From Syntrophobacter sp963666995 (GTDB lineage: Bacteria > Desulfobacterota > Syntrophobacteria > Syntrophobacterales > Syntrophobacteraceae): a stretch of DNA of 64,000 bases. A model generated the notes under the pieces. That model searched no databases, was not told the origin of the DNA, and was given only the letters and a program-made list of their open reading frames with translations. The position numbers and the translations under genes are program-made. Of this stretch, positions 17,511 through 25,587 are shown piece by piece. Each line of letters opens with the position of its first letter. Position 1 is the stretch's first letter. The DNA is taken from contig OY762941.1 in assembly GCA_963666995.1 (NCBI GenBank), forward strand, positions 620,001 to 684,000, in the 5' to 3' direction.

Positions 17511-17957
17511 TCAAAGGAGTTGTTCGTAGTAGAGGCAACTGCTGAGGAGGAGTCCCGTGCCGACGCAGGCATAGATAACGGCAAGCACCAGCAGCGAGAT
17601 GTGGGAATGGCGGAGCGTATACCCCAGGAAGACCATAAAGAGGATCAAAAGATAGCTCCGCCACGCCTGAAAGGCGAACAGGCAGACCTTTTCCGGCTGC
17701 ACGGCAATGCGTTCGATGTTCTTCCTCGCTATTTTCGAAAATCCGTAGCGATAGACGATAAACCCGCCTCCGAACCCGAGCAGGACCCCGATTGCCTTGC
17801 CGGGCCACACGATGAGCGAGAGCCAGTAGCAGGCCATGATACAAAGCACGATCCCGACGCCGGACCACAGCAAACCGGCTATGAGCCAAAGCCAGAACCT
17901 CAGGACGGCCGGCCTGCACTTTTTGAGCAGCGAATATTTGACTCCTGTTTCCCGCAA
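17511..17957 (-). CDS. Small integral membrane protein, function unknown
   Basis: A 148-residue protein with four predicted membrane segments (WLWLIAGLLWSGVGIVLCIM, SLIVWPGKAIGVLLGFGGGF, ILFMVFLGYTL, LLVLAVIYACVGTGLLLSS) and a short basic N-terminus. The start is taken as the TTG at 17957 because AGGAGG lies seven bases upstream; longer frames reaching 18044 would be translated out of the adjacent repeat element. The ribosome binding site is only a few bases from the end of the MITE-like element at 17975-18161, so the insertion probably sits in, or supplies, its promoter. Confidence 0.7.
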   Translation of the reverse strand: MRETGVKYSLLKKCRPAVLRFWLWLIAGLLWSGVGIVLCIMACYWLSLIVWPGKAIGVLLGFGGGFIVYRYGFSKIARKNIERIAVQPEKVCLFAFQAWRSYLLILFMVFLGYTLRHSHISLLVLAVIYACVGTGLLLSSCLYYEQLL

Positions 17958-17974
17958 TCGAATCGCCTCCTGAT

Positions 17975-18161
17975 TGAGGGCTTGTCCGTAAATAAATCCT
18001 TTGCACTCGCATCCGGCTTTTGGCCCGCTTCGGCCGCTCCTCAATCACAAAATCCTCAACGTAGTCCAGCTACGCTTGCGGTTTTGCTCAATCGTCGCGA
18101 CCAAAATCGGTCTCAAAGTCCGGCGCGATCCCGAAAAGGCCTATTTACGGACAAACCCTTA
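17975..18161. mobile_element. MITE-like element, 187 bp, with 20 bp terminal inverted repeats
   Basis: The left end TGAGGGCTTGTCCGTAAATA (17975-17994) and the right end TATTTACGGACAAACCCTTA (18142-18161) are inverted copies with two mismatches. The 147 bp between contain no intact gene. Such short elements with terminal inverted repeats and no transposase are usually mobilised in trans. No clear target-site duplication is visible. It has landed directly upstream of the ribosome binding site of the small membrane protein gene. Confidence 0.7.
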
Positions 18162-18487
18162 CGCTCTTTCCCGACGGGAAATGTCACGAGGGAGTACCTC
18201 AAACCACCGGCAAAAAGGCGTTTCCGGCGTCGAGGTTCAAACGGGGTTCACGCGAGACAGCGCTTCGCGGACGCAACTTTCCTCCGTCAAGTCCATATGC
18301 ACGGGTTATCACCGTTCGACTAACAATCCCCCATATGAATTTGATGAAGCATATCGTATCTTTTTCATGGTATCAAAGAGAATTGCAGGCCCGGGGGGAT
18401 GTCGGGATCTCTTTGCCGGCGCAATCTGCGGTGAGGGGCTTCCGGCAAGGGATCGTGTAAACGGGAAGTTGCGGTGATGCGCGCTGA
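18162..18487. other. Intergenic region right of the MITE-like element
   Basis: No gene recognised. It is less GC-rich in its middle (around 18300-18370, AATCCCCCATATGAATTTGA area), where a promoter for the downstream small ORF and sensor gene could lie, but no hexamer pair of good quality was found. Confidence 0.4.
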
Positions 18488-18625
18488 ATGGACCCCCGGC
18501 GATCCGGGGATGTGGTATACTCCCCCACTGACGATGTATTCCTGCTCGACCTGTATTTTCACGAGACGTGGTGGCTGAGGTGGTTTTCCGGCTTCACGCC
18601 GGCCGAGCGGCATGTTGAGGTTTAA
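18488..18625 (+). CDS. Possible 45-residue small protein
   Basis: A short frame starting ATGGACCCCCGG and ending VEV-stop. The protein has acidic and aromatic-rich composition (DDVFLLDLYFHETWWLRWFS) followed by GFTPAERHVEV, which looks more protein-like than neighbouring frames. It ends 16 bases before the start of the four-helix-bundle protein. No good ribosome binding site is seen. It could be a real small protein, or the remnant of a longer gene. Confidence 0.35.
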   Translation: MDPRRSGDVVYSPTDDVFLLDLYFHETWWLRWFSGFTPAERHVEV

Positions 18626-18641
18626 CTCAGGGGATCGATCG

Positions 18642-19571
18642 ATGAAAAAAGCCTTTTCCGGACGAGAGATGAGCTTCATTTTCGCTTGGGTGGTCGGTGT
18701 CGGGCTGGTAGCAGGCATTGCTTTTGTGGGTCTTAGTCGGTACAGCGTCTCCATTCATTTCGAAAACACCGTGAGCAACCAGTCCAAGAAGAACCAACTG
18801 TTGTCTCAGATGAGAATCGAACTGTTCAAATCCGTGGAAGCGGAAAAAAGCGCGGTGCTTGCCGATACCGATGAGGATTCGGAAACCTTTGCGAAGGAAT
18901 CCCGCGAGGCTTCGGATTCGGTGGAACGGCAACGCGCCGAACTTGTGAAACTCATCGAGGAAGGAAAAATCTCCGAAGAAATGCGACTCCTCCGGCAATT
19001 CGATGACTGCTGGTCCGAACTTCGAAAAGTCGACAGGGTCCTTCTTGCTTTTGCCGTTCGGAACAGCAACCTGAAGGCCGGAAAACTCTCATTCGACGAA
19101 GGCGGCAAGGACATGCAGCGCTTCGAGCAGGCCCTGGACAAGTTGAGCGACCTCAGCGTGGAGAAAGGCGCAAATCCGCAGATTCCGAAGCTCGTCTGCA
19201 CTGCTTTGACCGCGGCCCTGAAGATCCATTATCTTCACGGCCCTCACATCAGTGAAGCTTCCGATGCGAGGATGGACGAACTGGAAAAGCAGATGGCGTA
19301 CCTGGATGAAGTGGTGAAGAATTCTCTCGATACCCTCTCCGGACAGGTCAAGGACCCCGCGCGGCTGGCCCTGTTGTCTTCCGCCAAGGATGCTTACGGC
19401 AATTTTGAGAAGCTCACGGCTCAAGTGGTTAACCTGTCCCGGGAAAACAGCAACATCAAGTCGTTCGCCCTTTCGGTCGGCAAGAAACGGACCGTTACCG
19501 CGCAATGTGAGGACTCTCTGACCGCGTTGCAGGAAGCCGTCGCAGCCAGGACATTCAAAGCGACCCGGTAG
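18642..19571 (+). CDS. Single-pass membrane protein with four-helix-bundle-like sensor domain and no output domain
   Basis: A 309-residue protein: short cytoplasmic N-terminus, one membrane segment at about 10-34 (MSFIFAWVVGVGLVAGIAFV), then a long, almost wholly helical, charged domain. The pattern, including SQMRIELFKSVEAEKSAVLA, resembles the 4HB_MCP/CHASE-like ligand-binding bundle of chemoreceptors. Unlike those it has no second membrane helix, HAMP or signalling domain. The ATG at 18642 follows AGGGGATCGATCG. It may be a stand-alone periplasmic sensor or a scaffold; the next gene, a two-TM protein 36 bases downstream, is a possible partner. Confidence 0.7.
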   Translation: MKKAFSGREMSFIFAWVVGVGLVAGIAFVGLSRYSVSIHFENTVSNQSKKNQLLSQMRIELFKSVEAEKSAVLADTDEDSETFAKESREASDSVERQRAELVKLIEEGKISEEMRLLRQFDDCWSELRKVDRVLLAFAVRNSNLKAGKLSFDEGGKDMQRFEQALDKLSDLSVEKGANPQIPKLVCTALTAALKIHYLHGPHISEASDARMDELEKQMAYLDEVVKNSLDTLSGQVKDPARLALLSSAKDAYGNFEKLTAQVVNLSRENSNIKSFALSVGKKRTVTAQCEDSLTALQEAVAARTFKATR

Positions 19572-19607
19572 CCGCCCCGGCAGGCGTCCCCCCGCATTCC
19601 AGGACAG

Positions 19608-20177
19608 ATGATGAGGGCCGATATCCATCCCGATTTACGGCTTGAAGCAAGGTTTGCGTTACTGACGAGCACGGTGACGATCATCGGCGGGGCTTTTTTA
19701 TTCTCCTTCGGCTTGCTGCTCCTTTCCATCCTGACCGGGACTCTGCCCGGCACCGCGGTTTTCGAATCGCCTCCCCCGCTCATCGGGTGGCTCATCGTTT
19801 CCACCTGCTTTCTTGTCGGGGTCCTCCTGATACTCTTCGGCCGCCATCTGATGACCACCTACCTTCACAGACTCCGCAAAGTCTCCTGGCTTCTCTCTCA
19901 TACACAGCCGCGCAGAATGACGATGACCTTCGCAGATGTCCGGGGAGCGCCGGGCCGACTGGTTGAACTGCGGGAAGAAGGATGGTCGGGCACCGGCAGG
20001 CCGGTTGAACGGATCGACCTTCGTTCCCCTCAGTGGAAGCTGAATGACTTCCGTTCGCAATCCGTCGACGTCTATACCGACCCCGACCCGGAAGGAGTGG
20101 TCGCCATTCTGACCCGGGGCGAAATTCTCTGGGGGTACCGGGAACAAACCGGGGCGTTCCATTCCATACCGGGCTGA
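19608..20177 (+). CDS. Two-TM membrane protein, function unknown
   Basis: A 189-residue protein with two membrane helices (ALLTSTVTIIGGAFLFSFGL and GWLIVSTCFLVGVLLILFG) and a cytoplasmic C-terminal domain of about 110 residues containing strands such as VDVYTDPDPEGVVAILTRG. CAGGACAG precedes the ATG. It lies 36 bases after the sensor-like gene on the same strand and converges on the acetoacetate decarboxylase family gene. I do not recognise the family. Confidence 0.7.
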   Translation: MMRADIHPDLRLEARFALLTSTVTIIGGAFLFSFGLLLLSILTGTLPGTAVFESPPPLIGWLIVSTCFLVGVLLILFGRHLMTTYLHRLRKVSWLLSHTQPRRMTMTFADVRGAPGRLVELREEGWSGTGRPVERIDLRSPQWKLNDFRSQSVDVYTDPDPEGVVAILTRGEILWGYREQTGAFHSIPG

Positions 20178-20256
20178 CCGGTATCAGGGACCGGGTTTTG
20201 GAGCCGGAAACGATCTCAAGGACGGACACGGGTTCCCCTTCATCGTCCACTATTCG

Positions 20257-21069
20257 TCAGGCATATCTGTACAGTACCTTCCCGGCGTTGATCGTAAGGC
20301 CCATGCTGTAGAAGAAGCCCCCCAGGATTTCGAGTGGTCCCAGGAAGGATACTTCTTCAAAATCCGATTCCATGAATTTGACGTCGGCATCCCCAACCCA
20401 GACGTCCCCTACCCGAACGTCCGAAACGACGCTTGTGGTGATCTCGTTTACCACCGGTTTATCGGGATCTTCGATACTCGGAAAGTGACGCATCAGGAAG
20501 AATTTGACCGGGGGAAGCTCCGAAGGTCGGGCCTGTCGGGTGAACACGAGCGATCCTTCGACGATCCTTTCTCCATGGGCTTCGCAAATGCCCTTCATTC
20601 TGGCCCCGACGCGCCTGCCTCCGACTTTGGGATTGAGGTCGTGGAGTTTGGTCATATAAATCCGCCCGAGTTTTTTGGGGAACCCCTGCACGAACCCCCT
20701 CACCAAGGTGAAGTCGTTGTCCACCCATATGTAAGGAACGATGAAACCGGGATTTCCTTCATACTGGCAGCCGAGCAACACCAGGCATTCGCGGTAAACG
20801 GCCCGTTCGGGATTGAGGAAAGCCAGGTCGGGCCGGGATTCGCTCACCGAAACCCATTCCGTAAACCAGACGATGCCCTCTCCCGGCCGGGGTCCCATCT
20901 CGAGCGGCGGCGGGATCAGTTCCCTCACCCGGGCTTCATCCGCCCTGAATTTGAGGTGCAGGACATCCCCGCCGTAATACCACGGGGGAGCGTCGACCAC
21001 GGACGAGCGTCCCGTCGTGGTGAGCGGCAATGTGTAACCCTTCAGTCCGTGTTTGTGTTTCGAATTCAC
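20257..21069 (-). CDS. Acetoacetate decarboxylase family protein
   Basis: A 270-residue member of the ADC family. The Schiff-base motif is present as VQGFPKKLGRI, with Lys132 and Lys133 corresponding to the catalytic lysine and its pKa-lowering neighbour in clostridial acetoacetate decarboxylase. The N-terminal SSVVDAPPWYYGGDVL and the ECLVLLGCQYEG segment also fit. ADC itself converts acetoacetate to acetone and CO2; many family members act on other beta-keto acids or as aldolase-dehydratases, so the substrate is open. It is transcribed alone, converging with the two-TM protein gene. Confidence 0.85.
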   Translation of the reverse strand: MNSKHKHGLKGYTLPLTTTGRSSVVDAPPWYYGGDVLHLKFRADEARVRELIPPPLEMGPRPGEGIVWFTEWVSVSESRPDLAFLNPERAVYRECLVLLGCQYEGNPGFIVPYIWVDNDFTLVRGFVQGFPKKLGRIYMTKLHDLNPKVGGRRVGARMKGICEAHGERIVEGSLVFTRQARPSELPPVKFFLMRHFPSIEDPDKPVVNEITTSVVSDVRVGDVWVGDADVKFMESDFEEVSFLGPLEILGGFFYSMGLTINAGKVLYRYA

Positions 21070-21493
21070 TTCACCCTCCAGTGTTTAAGATTGGTCTTGT
21101 CTCGCCCCGCCGGGCGGCTTTTCCGGAACTCACCCGTTTCTCCGGGACGGCCGCTTCTTCCTCATTCCCACGCTCCTGCGTGGGAATGCATATTAAGGCG
21201 TTTTCCTTCTTTGGGGCAGTCAAAAACTACTGGTTTCACGACCGAGACGAAGAGACTTTTCGTGTTGACCACTCAGTTTCGACTGAATATACTTTTATCG
21301 TCAATCGTCCAGAGAAAAACTGCCCCTGTATCTTCTGGGCAAAGTGAACGCCTAAGCCGTTTTACGGCACAACTAGAATTGCTCCAACCTGCGTTCTCCC
21401 GCAGGAGCGTGAGAACGAGAAAAAAATTTCTGATTTGCTCCAAAATTCCCGCCGAGAGGCTATTTTTTATTGTGTGCTTAAGGTTGAACGGAT
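21070..21493. other. Intergenic region of lower GC content
   Basis: No gene recognised. It includes a hairpin related to one end of repeat R1 (21163-21188) and then about 300 bases that are visibly more AT-rich than the surroundings, continuing into the orphan gene at 21494. This looks like a foreign segment boundary. Confidence 0.45.
21163..21188. repeat. Hairpin shared with dispersed repeat R1
   Basis: CATTCCCACGC and GCGTGGGAATG form an 11-base-pair perfect stem with loop TCCT. The same TTCCCACGCTCCTGCGTGGG sequence ends the R1 copy at 35488-35686, and a mutated version ends the copy at 39931-40142. Confidence 0.7.
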
Positions 21494-22006
21494 ATGGATC
21501 TGGCTCTATACGGTGCACTAACCGGGACTGTCGCTCTGCTATTAAGCGCCATTGGTGCCTATCACAACCTGAAGGATCGGCCTTGGCTCAGGCTCATATT
21601 TCGCTTCGTTCCTCCACGTCACGGCAAAATAGAGCCCGGCGGCAGACACCTGATCGTCCATCTCGCCAACATTGGGCGTCGCCGCGCACTCGCGTACCCT
21701 CCGGTCGTAGAATACATTACCTTGGGGGATCGGTTTGTTTCCCACGAACCAGACGAATTGTGGGTGCCGGGTGTTGACTGGATACCACTTGAGGCGATGG
21801 GTAACCCGCCCCATTTGGATAAGATCGAAGAGTACGAGACAAAGACGTACCTCTATCGCCTTCCCCCAAACGTTAGGGTGGTCCGCATTTCGGTGAGAGA
21901 TAGTCTTGAACGTTGCAAGAATAAGTACTTGTTAACAGGACGCTTTTGGCTGAATGTCTTCCGACTCAGGCAATTCGTGCGTAGTTGGTGGACTCGTGGT
22001 GTGTAA
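21494..22006 (+). CDS. Hypothetical membrane-anchored protein
   Basis: A 170-residue protein with one N-terminal membrane segment (ALYGALTGTVALLLSAIGAY) and a soluble domain of about 145 residues containing strands such as RHLIVHLANIGRRRALAYPP and LPPNVRVVRISVRDSLERC, suggesting a beta-sandwich. GGTTGAACGGAT precedes the ATG. Base composition is less GC-rich than that of neighbours, and repeat-like sequences lie on both sides, so lateral acquisition is likely. Family not recognised. Confidence 0.6.
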   Translation: MDLALYGALTGTVALLLSAIGAYHNLKDRPWLRLIFRFVPPRHGKIEPGGRHLIVHLANIGRRRALAYPPVVEYITLGDRFVSHEPDELWVPGVDWIPLEAMGNPPHLDKIEEYETKTYLYRLPPNVRVVRISVRDSLERCKNKYLLTGRFWLNVFRLRQFVRSWWTRGV

Positions 22007-22498
22007 GCAAGCAGATTACGCATGACATACTACTCTGGCTAGCCGCATCATAAAAGTTTTGAATCCAAAAACTGGACAGGATCCTGTTTTGTCCATATTC
22101 CAGAGACGCTCCCGGGTAGTGCTTAGGGTTGCAGGCTGACTAGCACTCTGGAAACTGGACAAAACGACAAGCCATCGATAATGCATTAGGTTTTCCTCAC
22201 TCCTATCAGGGAATTTGCTCGGACTCCATTTTGGATCTGACCGAATTAGGTGCCAACCAGCTTCATTTCCTTATTCCGCATCAGTTGGATGCTGACTCGT
22301 TCTTCCTATTGCCCCGCTTGGTCCGCTTTGGAAAGGCGGCCTCTTCGATTCGACGCCGCCCATAGAATCCCTTTGGAGAGAAAAACCGCTCGGCGGGAAC
22401 GGACGCATCGGATATTTCTTCCAATACTCGACTAAACCAATATATATTATGATGGTATGGCATTGCGAACACGCCCCAAGAGCTGCAGGAGGCCGAAA
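22007..22498. other. Intergenic region with a long inverted repeat
   Basis: No gene recognised. The main structure is the 20 bp inverted repeat at 22086-22165. The region remains AT-richer than average until about 22450, just before the ribosome binding site of larE, where the promoter of the sulfur-transfer operon must lie (AT-rich ATATATTATGATGG at 22441). Confidence 0.45.
22086..22165. repeat. 20 bp inverted repeat, 40 bp spacer
   Basis: GTTTTGTCCATATTCCAGAG (22086-22105) and CTCTGGAAACTGGACAAAAC (22146-22165) are inverted copies with two mismatches. A further ACTGGACAGGATCC string lies just upstream. The arrangement could be the folded end of a vanished mobile element or a large hairpin RNA; nothing in the spacer identifies it. 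Confidence 0.6.
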
Positions 22499-23332
22499 AT
22501 GGCTGATACATCATACACCGCACTGAAGGACCTGCTCCGTGAGATGCAGGGGGTCCTCGTCGCCTTTTCCGGCGGAGTGGACAGTTCGCTTCTGCTCGCG
22601 GCGGCAATCGACGCCCTCGGCAGCTCGGTCCTCGCCGTCACCGGCATTTCGCCGACCTTCCCGGAGCACGACCTTGCCACGGCGAAAACCGTTGCCGCGC
22701 GGCTTCATGCCCGGTGGATCACGCTTAAGACCGGCGAACTGGACGACCCCCGGTTCAGCTCCAACCCGCCCAATCGCTGCTATTTCTGCAAAATGGACCT
22801 GTTTTCAACCCTCGCGGCGACGGCGCAAAGGGAGCGGCTGCCTTTCGTTGTCGAAGGCTCCAACGCCGACGATCTCTGCGACCTGAGACCCGGACTCGCG
22901 GCGGCTCGCGAACTGGGTATACGTTCACCCTACCTGGAGCTGGGCATCGGAAAGGACCTGATCCGCCGGTACGCGCAAGACCTGGGCCTTCCGAACTGGG
23001 ACCGCCCCTCTTCGGCCTGCCTTTCTTCGCGTATACCCTTCGGGGTTGAAATCACAACCGAGCGGTTGCGGCGGATCGCCCGGAGCGAGGAAGCCATCCG
23101 CCGTCTTGGATTTTCCCAGGTTCGCGTTCGCGACCACGACCGGCTGGCCCGCATCGAAGTCGTTCCGGACAACCTGCCGTTGCTGCTGGATGAGGCAATG
23201 CGCGCACGCGTGGTTGCCGCTTGCAGCGATGCGGGCTACGCTTATGTCACGGTGGACCTGCAAGGGTACAGGACCGGGGCCATGAACGAGACTCTTACCC
23301 GCGCTGAAGTGCGGAAAGCTCAAGGGGCCTGA
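22499..23332 (+). CDS. larE: LarE-type ATP-dependent sulfur transferase (PP-loop)
   Basis: A 277-residue adenine nucleotide alpha-hydrolase family protein. The PP-loop SGGVDSS is at 24-30; RCYFCK (Cys94, Cys97) and SACLSSRIPFG (Cys174) follow. LarE adds sulfur to the pyridinium precursor of the nickel-pincer cofactor of lactate racemase. In the Lactobacillus enzyme the equivalent of Cys174 is consumed; three-cysteine homologues are reported to bind a 4Fe-4S cluster that carries the sulfur instead. All three cysteines are present here. AGGAGG lies seven bases before the ATG. No larB or larC is in the window; the gene abuts a cysteine desulfurase, so it may serve another thiolation. Confidence 0.88.
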   Translation: MADTSYTALKDLLREMQGVLVAFSGGVDSSLLLAAAIDALGSSVLAVTGISPTFPEHDLATAKTVAARLHARWITLKTGELDDPRFSSNPPNRCYFCKMDLFSTLAATAQRERLPFVVEGSNADDLCDLRPGLAAARELGIRSPYLELGIGKDLIRRYAQDLGLPNWDRPSSACLSSRIPFGVEITTERLRRIARSEEAIRRLGFSQVRVRDHDRLARIEVVPDNLPLLLDEAMRARVVAACSDAGYAYVTVDLQGYRTGAMNETLTRAEVRKAQGA

Positions 23333-24475
23333 ATGGAACGCATCTATTTCGACAACAACGCAACGACCCGGATCGATCCCGAGGTGTTGGAGAAAATGCT
23401 TCCCTATTTCGGCGACCGTTACGGCAATCCGTCAAGCGTCCACTGGTTCGGCCAGGAGGCTCACCGGGCCATGGACCTCGCGCGTCGGCAGGTTGCGGAT
23501 CTCATCGGGGCGCTTCCCGAGGAAATCGTTTTCACCAGCGGCGGAACGGAAGCCGACAACCAGGCGCTCATAGGGATAGCCGGAGCCCTGGGGGAACCGG
23601 GCAGCAGGATCATAACGACTTCGATCGAGCACCAGGCGGTGCTGAACACCTGTCGCTACCTGGAGAAAAAGGGATTCAAGGTCACCTATCTTCCGGTGGG
23701 ACCGGAAGGCAGGATGGATTCCGCATTCCTGGCCGATGCAATCGACGATGACGTCATCCTCGTGTCCATAATGTTCGGCAACAATGAAACGGGCACTTTG
23801 CAACCGGTTCAGGAAGCGGCGGCAGTCGCCGGAAGCAGAGGAATCCTCTTCCATTCGGACGCAGTCCAGGCGGTCGGCCGCGTGCCGATCGACGTAAACG
23901 TTATGGGTATCGACCTGTTGTCGCTTTCCGGCCACAAGCTCCATGGTCCAAAGGGCTCCGGCGCGCTTTTCGTCCGGCGGGGCATTCCCGAACCCGTGCT
24001 CATCCATGGAGGCCATCACGAACGGCATCGCAGGGCCGGCACCGAGAATGTGGCCGCCATCGTGGGCCTCGGCTACGCCTGCCGGCTGGCAAAGCAGAGG
24101 ATCGCCGAAGCAAACCGCACCCTCACGGCCCTGCGGGACCGGCTTGAACGGGGCATCACGGCGCGGGTGGCCGGAGCGACGGTCAACGGGAGCCTCGAAC
24201 ACCGGCTCCCGAACACATCGAATCTCAGTTTCGAAGGGGTTGACGGGCAGATGCTCGCGATCAACCTGGACCTCATGGGCATCGCCGTTTCCACGGGATC
24301 TGCCTGCCAGGCGGAAAGCCGCGAGCCCTCGTACGTTCTCACTGCCATGGGTGTGGACGAGGACCGGGCATCGAGTTGCATCCGTTTTTCGCTCAGCCTT
24401 ACGAATACGGCGGACGAAGTGGACCGGGTGGTGGAAGCCGTCTCGGAGCTTGCCGAGGGTTTGAGGGCGCAATGA
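23333..24475 (+). CDS. Cysteine desulfurase (NifS/IscS family)
   Basis: A 380-residue PLP enzyme that takes sulfur from cysteine and holds it as a persulfide. The PLP lysine is Lys202 in SGHKLHGPKGSG, His100 lies in TSIEHQAVLNTC, and the active-site Cys325 is in STGSACQAESREPS, typical of the NifS-like group. The ATG directly follows the larE stop codon, and its own stop overlaps the mnmA start, so LarE, this enzyme and MnmA are made together; it is the obvious sulfur donor for both. Confidence 0.94.
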   Translation: MERIYFDNNATTRIDPEVLEKMLPYFGDRYGNPSSVHWFGQEAHRAMDLARRQVADLIGALPEEIVFTSGGTEADNQALIGIAGALGEPGSRIITTSIEHQAVLNTCRYLEKKGFKVTYLPVGPEGRMDSAFLADAIDDDVILVSIMFGNNETGTLQPVQEAAAVAGSRGILFHSDAVQAVGRVPIDVNVMGIDLLSLSGHKLHGPKGSGALFVRRGIPEPVLIHGGHHERHRRAGTENVAAIVGLGYACRLAKQRIAEANRTLTALRDRLERGITARVAGATVNGSLEHRLPNTSNLSFEGVDGQMLAINLDLMGIAVSTGSACQAESREPSYVLTAMGVDEDRASSCIRFSLSLTNTADEVDRVVEAVSELAEGLRAQ

Positions 24476-25560
24476 ATTCGCAGAGGCGGCGCACGGCGGT
24501 CGCGATGAGCGGCGGGGTCGATTCGAGCGTGGCTGCGGCCCTTCTCCTGGAGGCGGGGCACGACGTCGTCGGCATGACCCTGCAACTGCAGCCGTGCCGT
24601 GAAACCCCGTCGGGGAAATCCTGCTGCGGCCTCGACGGCGTGGTCGACGCAAGGGCCGTCGCCGGGGATTTGGGAATACCGCACTACGTGGTGGAGTGCC
24701 ATGAGGAGTTCAGGGAATCGGTGTTGCGTTACAGTTGGGCGGAATACGCCCGGGGGAAGACGCCCAACCCATGCATTGTCTGCAACAAACGCATCAAATT
24801 CGGCTTCCTGCTTCGATTCGCTCGCCGGCTGGGTCTATCCCGACTTGCCACGGGCCACTATGCAAGACTCGAGACGGATGCCGTGGGAAAGCCGTTCCTG
24901 GCTCGAAGTGCGGATCGCCGTAAGGACCAGACCTATTTTCTCTTCTCGCTCAGTGTCGAGCAGCTCGAAGCGAGCCTGTTCCCACTCGGTCGCTTAACAA
25001 AGACTCAGGTGAGGGAACTGGCAAGTCGCAGGGGCTTTCGGAATGCGCACCGGGAGGAAAGCCAGGATGCCTGCTTCGCCGTAAAAGGTGAAGCCTATCC
25101 GGAGGTGCTGCGCCGGACGTTTGGAGGATCGGCCAGACCGGGGCACTTCGTTGACGGGCGAGGAACGACACTTGGCAGTCACAGTGGATTCCATCGATTT
25201 ACGGTCGGACAGCGCAGAGGTCTCGGGATCAGTCTGGGGCGGCCCGCCTGGGTAAAATCCATTAACCCCGAAAATGCGGATATCGTTGTTACCACGCAGG
25301 AAGAAGACCTGCTGTCCCGAGGCGCGGTCGTTACCTCGGTCACCTGGAATGCATCCACGCCGGAACGTGGTCCGTTTCGGTGTGAGGTGCAGATCCGCTA
25401 CCGGCACCCGCCGATTCCGGCAATCGTGGAAAATGCCGGTCGGGATTCGGCGCGAATATGGTTCGACGGAACCGCCAGGGCCGTGACACCCGGGCAGGCT
25501 GCCGTATTTTATGACGGCGACAGGGTCCTGGGCGGCGGATGGATCGACCGCCCCCTCTGA
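24472..25560 (+). CDS. mnmA: tRNA-specific 2-thiouridylase MnmA
   Basis: A 362-residue enzyme that makes 2-thiouridine at the wobble position of certain tRNAs. The PP-loop SGGVDSS is at 13-19. Cys101 and Cys104 sit in NPCIVCNKRIKFG and the second catalytic cysteine is Cys201 in ESQDACFAV. The CxxC plus distant Cys pattern is that of MnmA forms suggested to carry an Fe-S cluster. GHYAR and GTTLGSHSGFHRFTVGQRRG are family marks. The ATG overlaps the desulfurase stop by four bases (ATGA). A longer open frame from 24376 is rejected because it lies inside the desulfurase gene. Confidence 0.94.
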   Translation: MNSQRRRTAVAMSGGVDSSVAAALLLEAGHDVVGMTLQLQPCRETPSGKSCCGLDGVVDARAVAGDLGIPHYVVECHEEFRESVLRYSWAEYARGKTPNPCIVCNKRIKFGFLLRFARRLGLSRLATGHYARLETDAVGKPFLARSADRRKDQTYFLFSLSVEQLEASLFPLGRLTKTQVRELASRRGFRNAHREESQDACFAVKGEAYPEVLRRTFGGSARPGHFVDGRGTTLGSHSGFHRFTVGQRRGLGISLGRPAWVKSINPENADIVVTTQEEDLLSRGAVVTSVTWNASTPERGPFRCEVQIRYRHPPIPAIVENAGRDSARIWFDGTARAVTPGQAAVFYDGDRVLGGGWIDRPL

Positions 25561-25587
25561 TCCCGATCCCTTATGATGGAGAAATGA

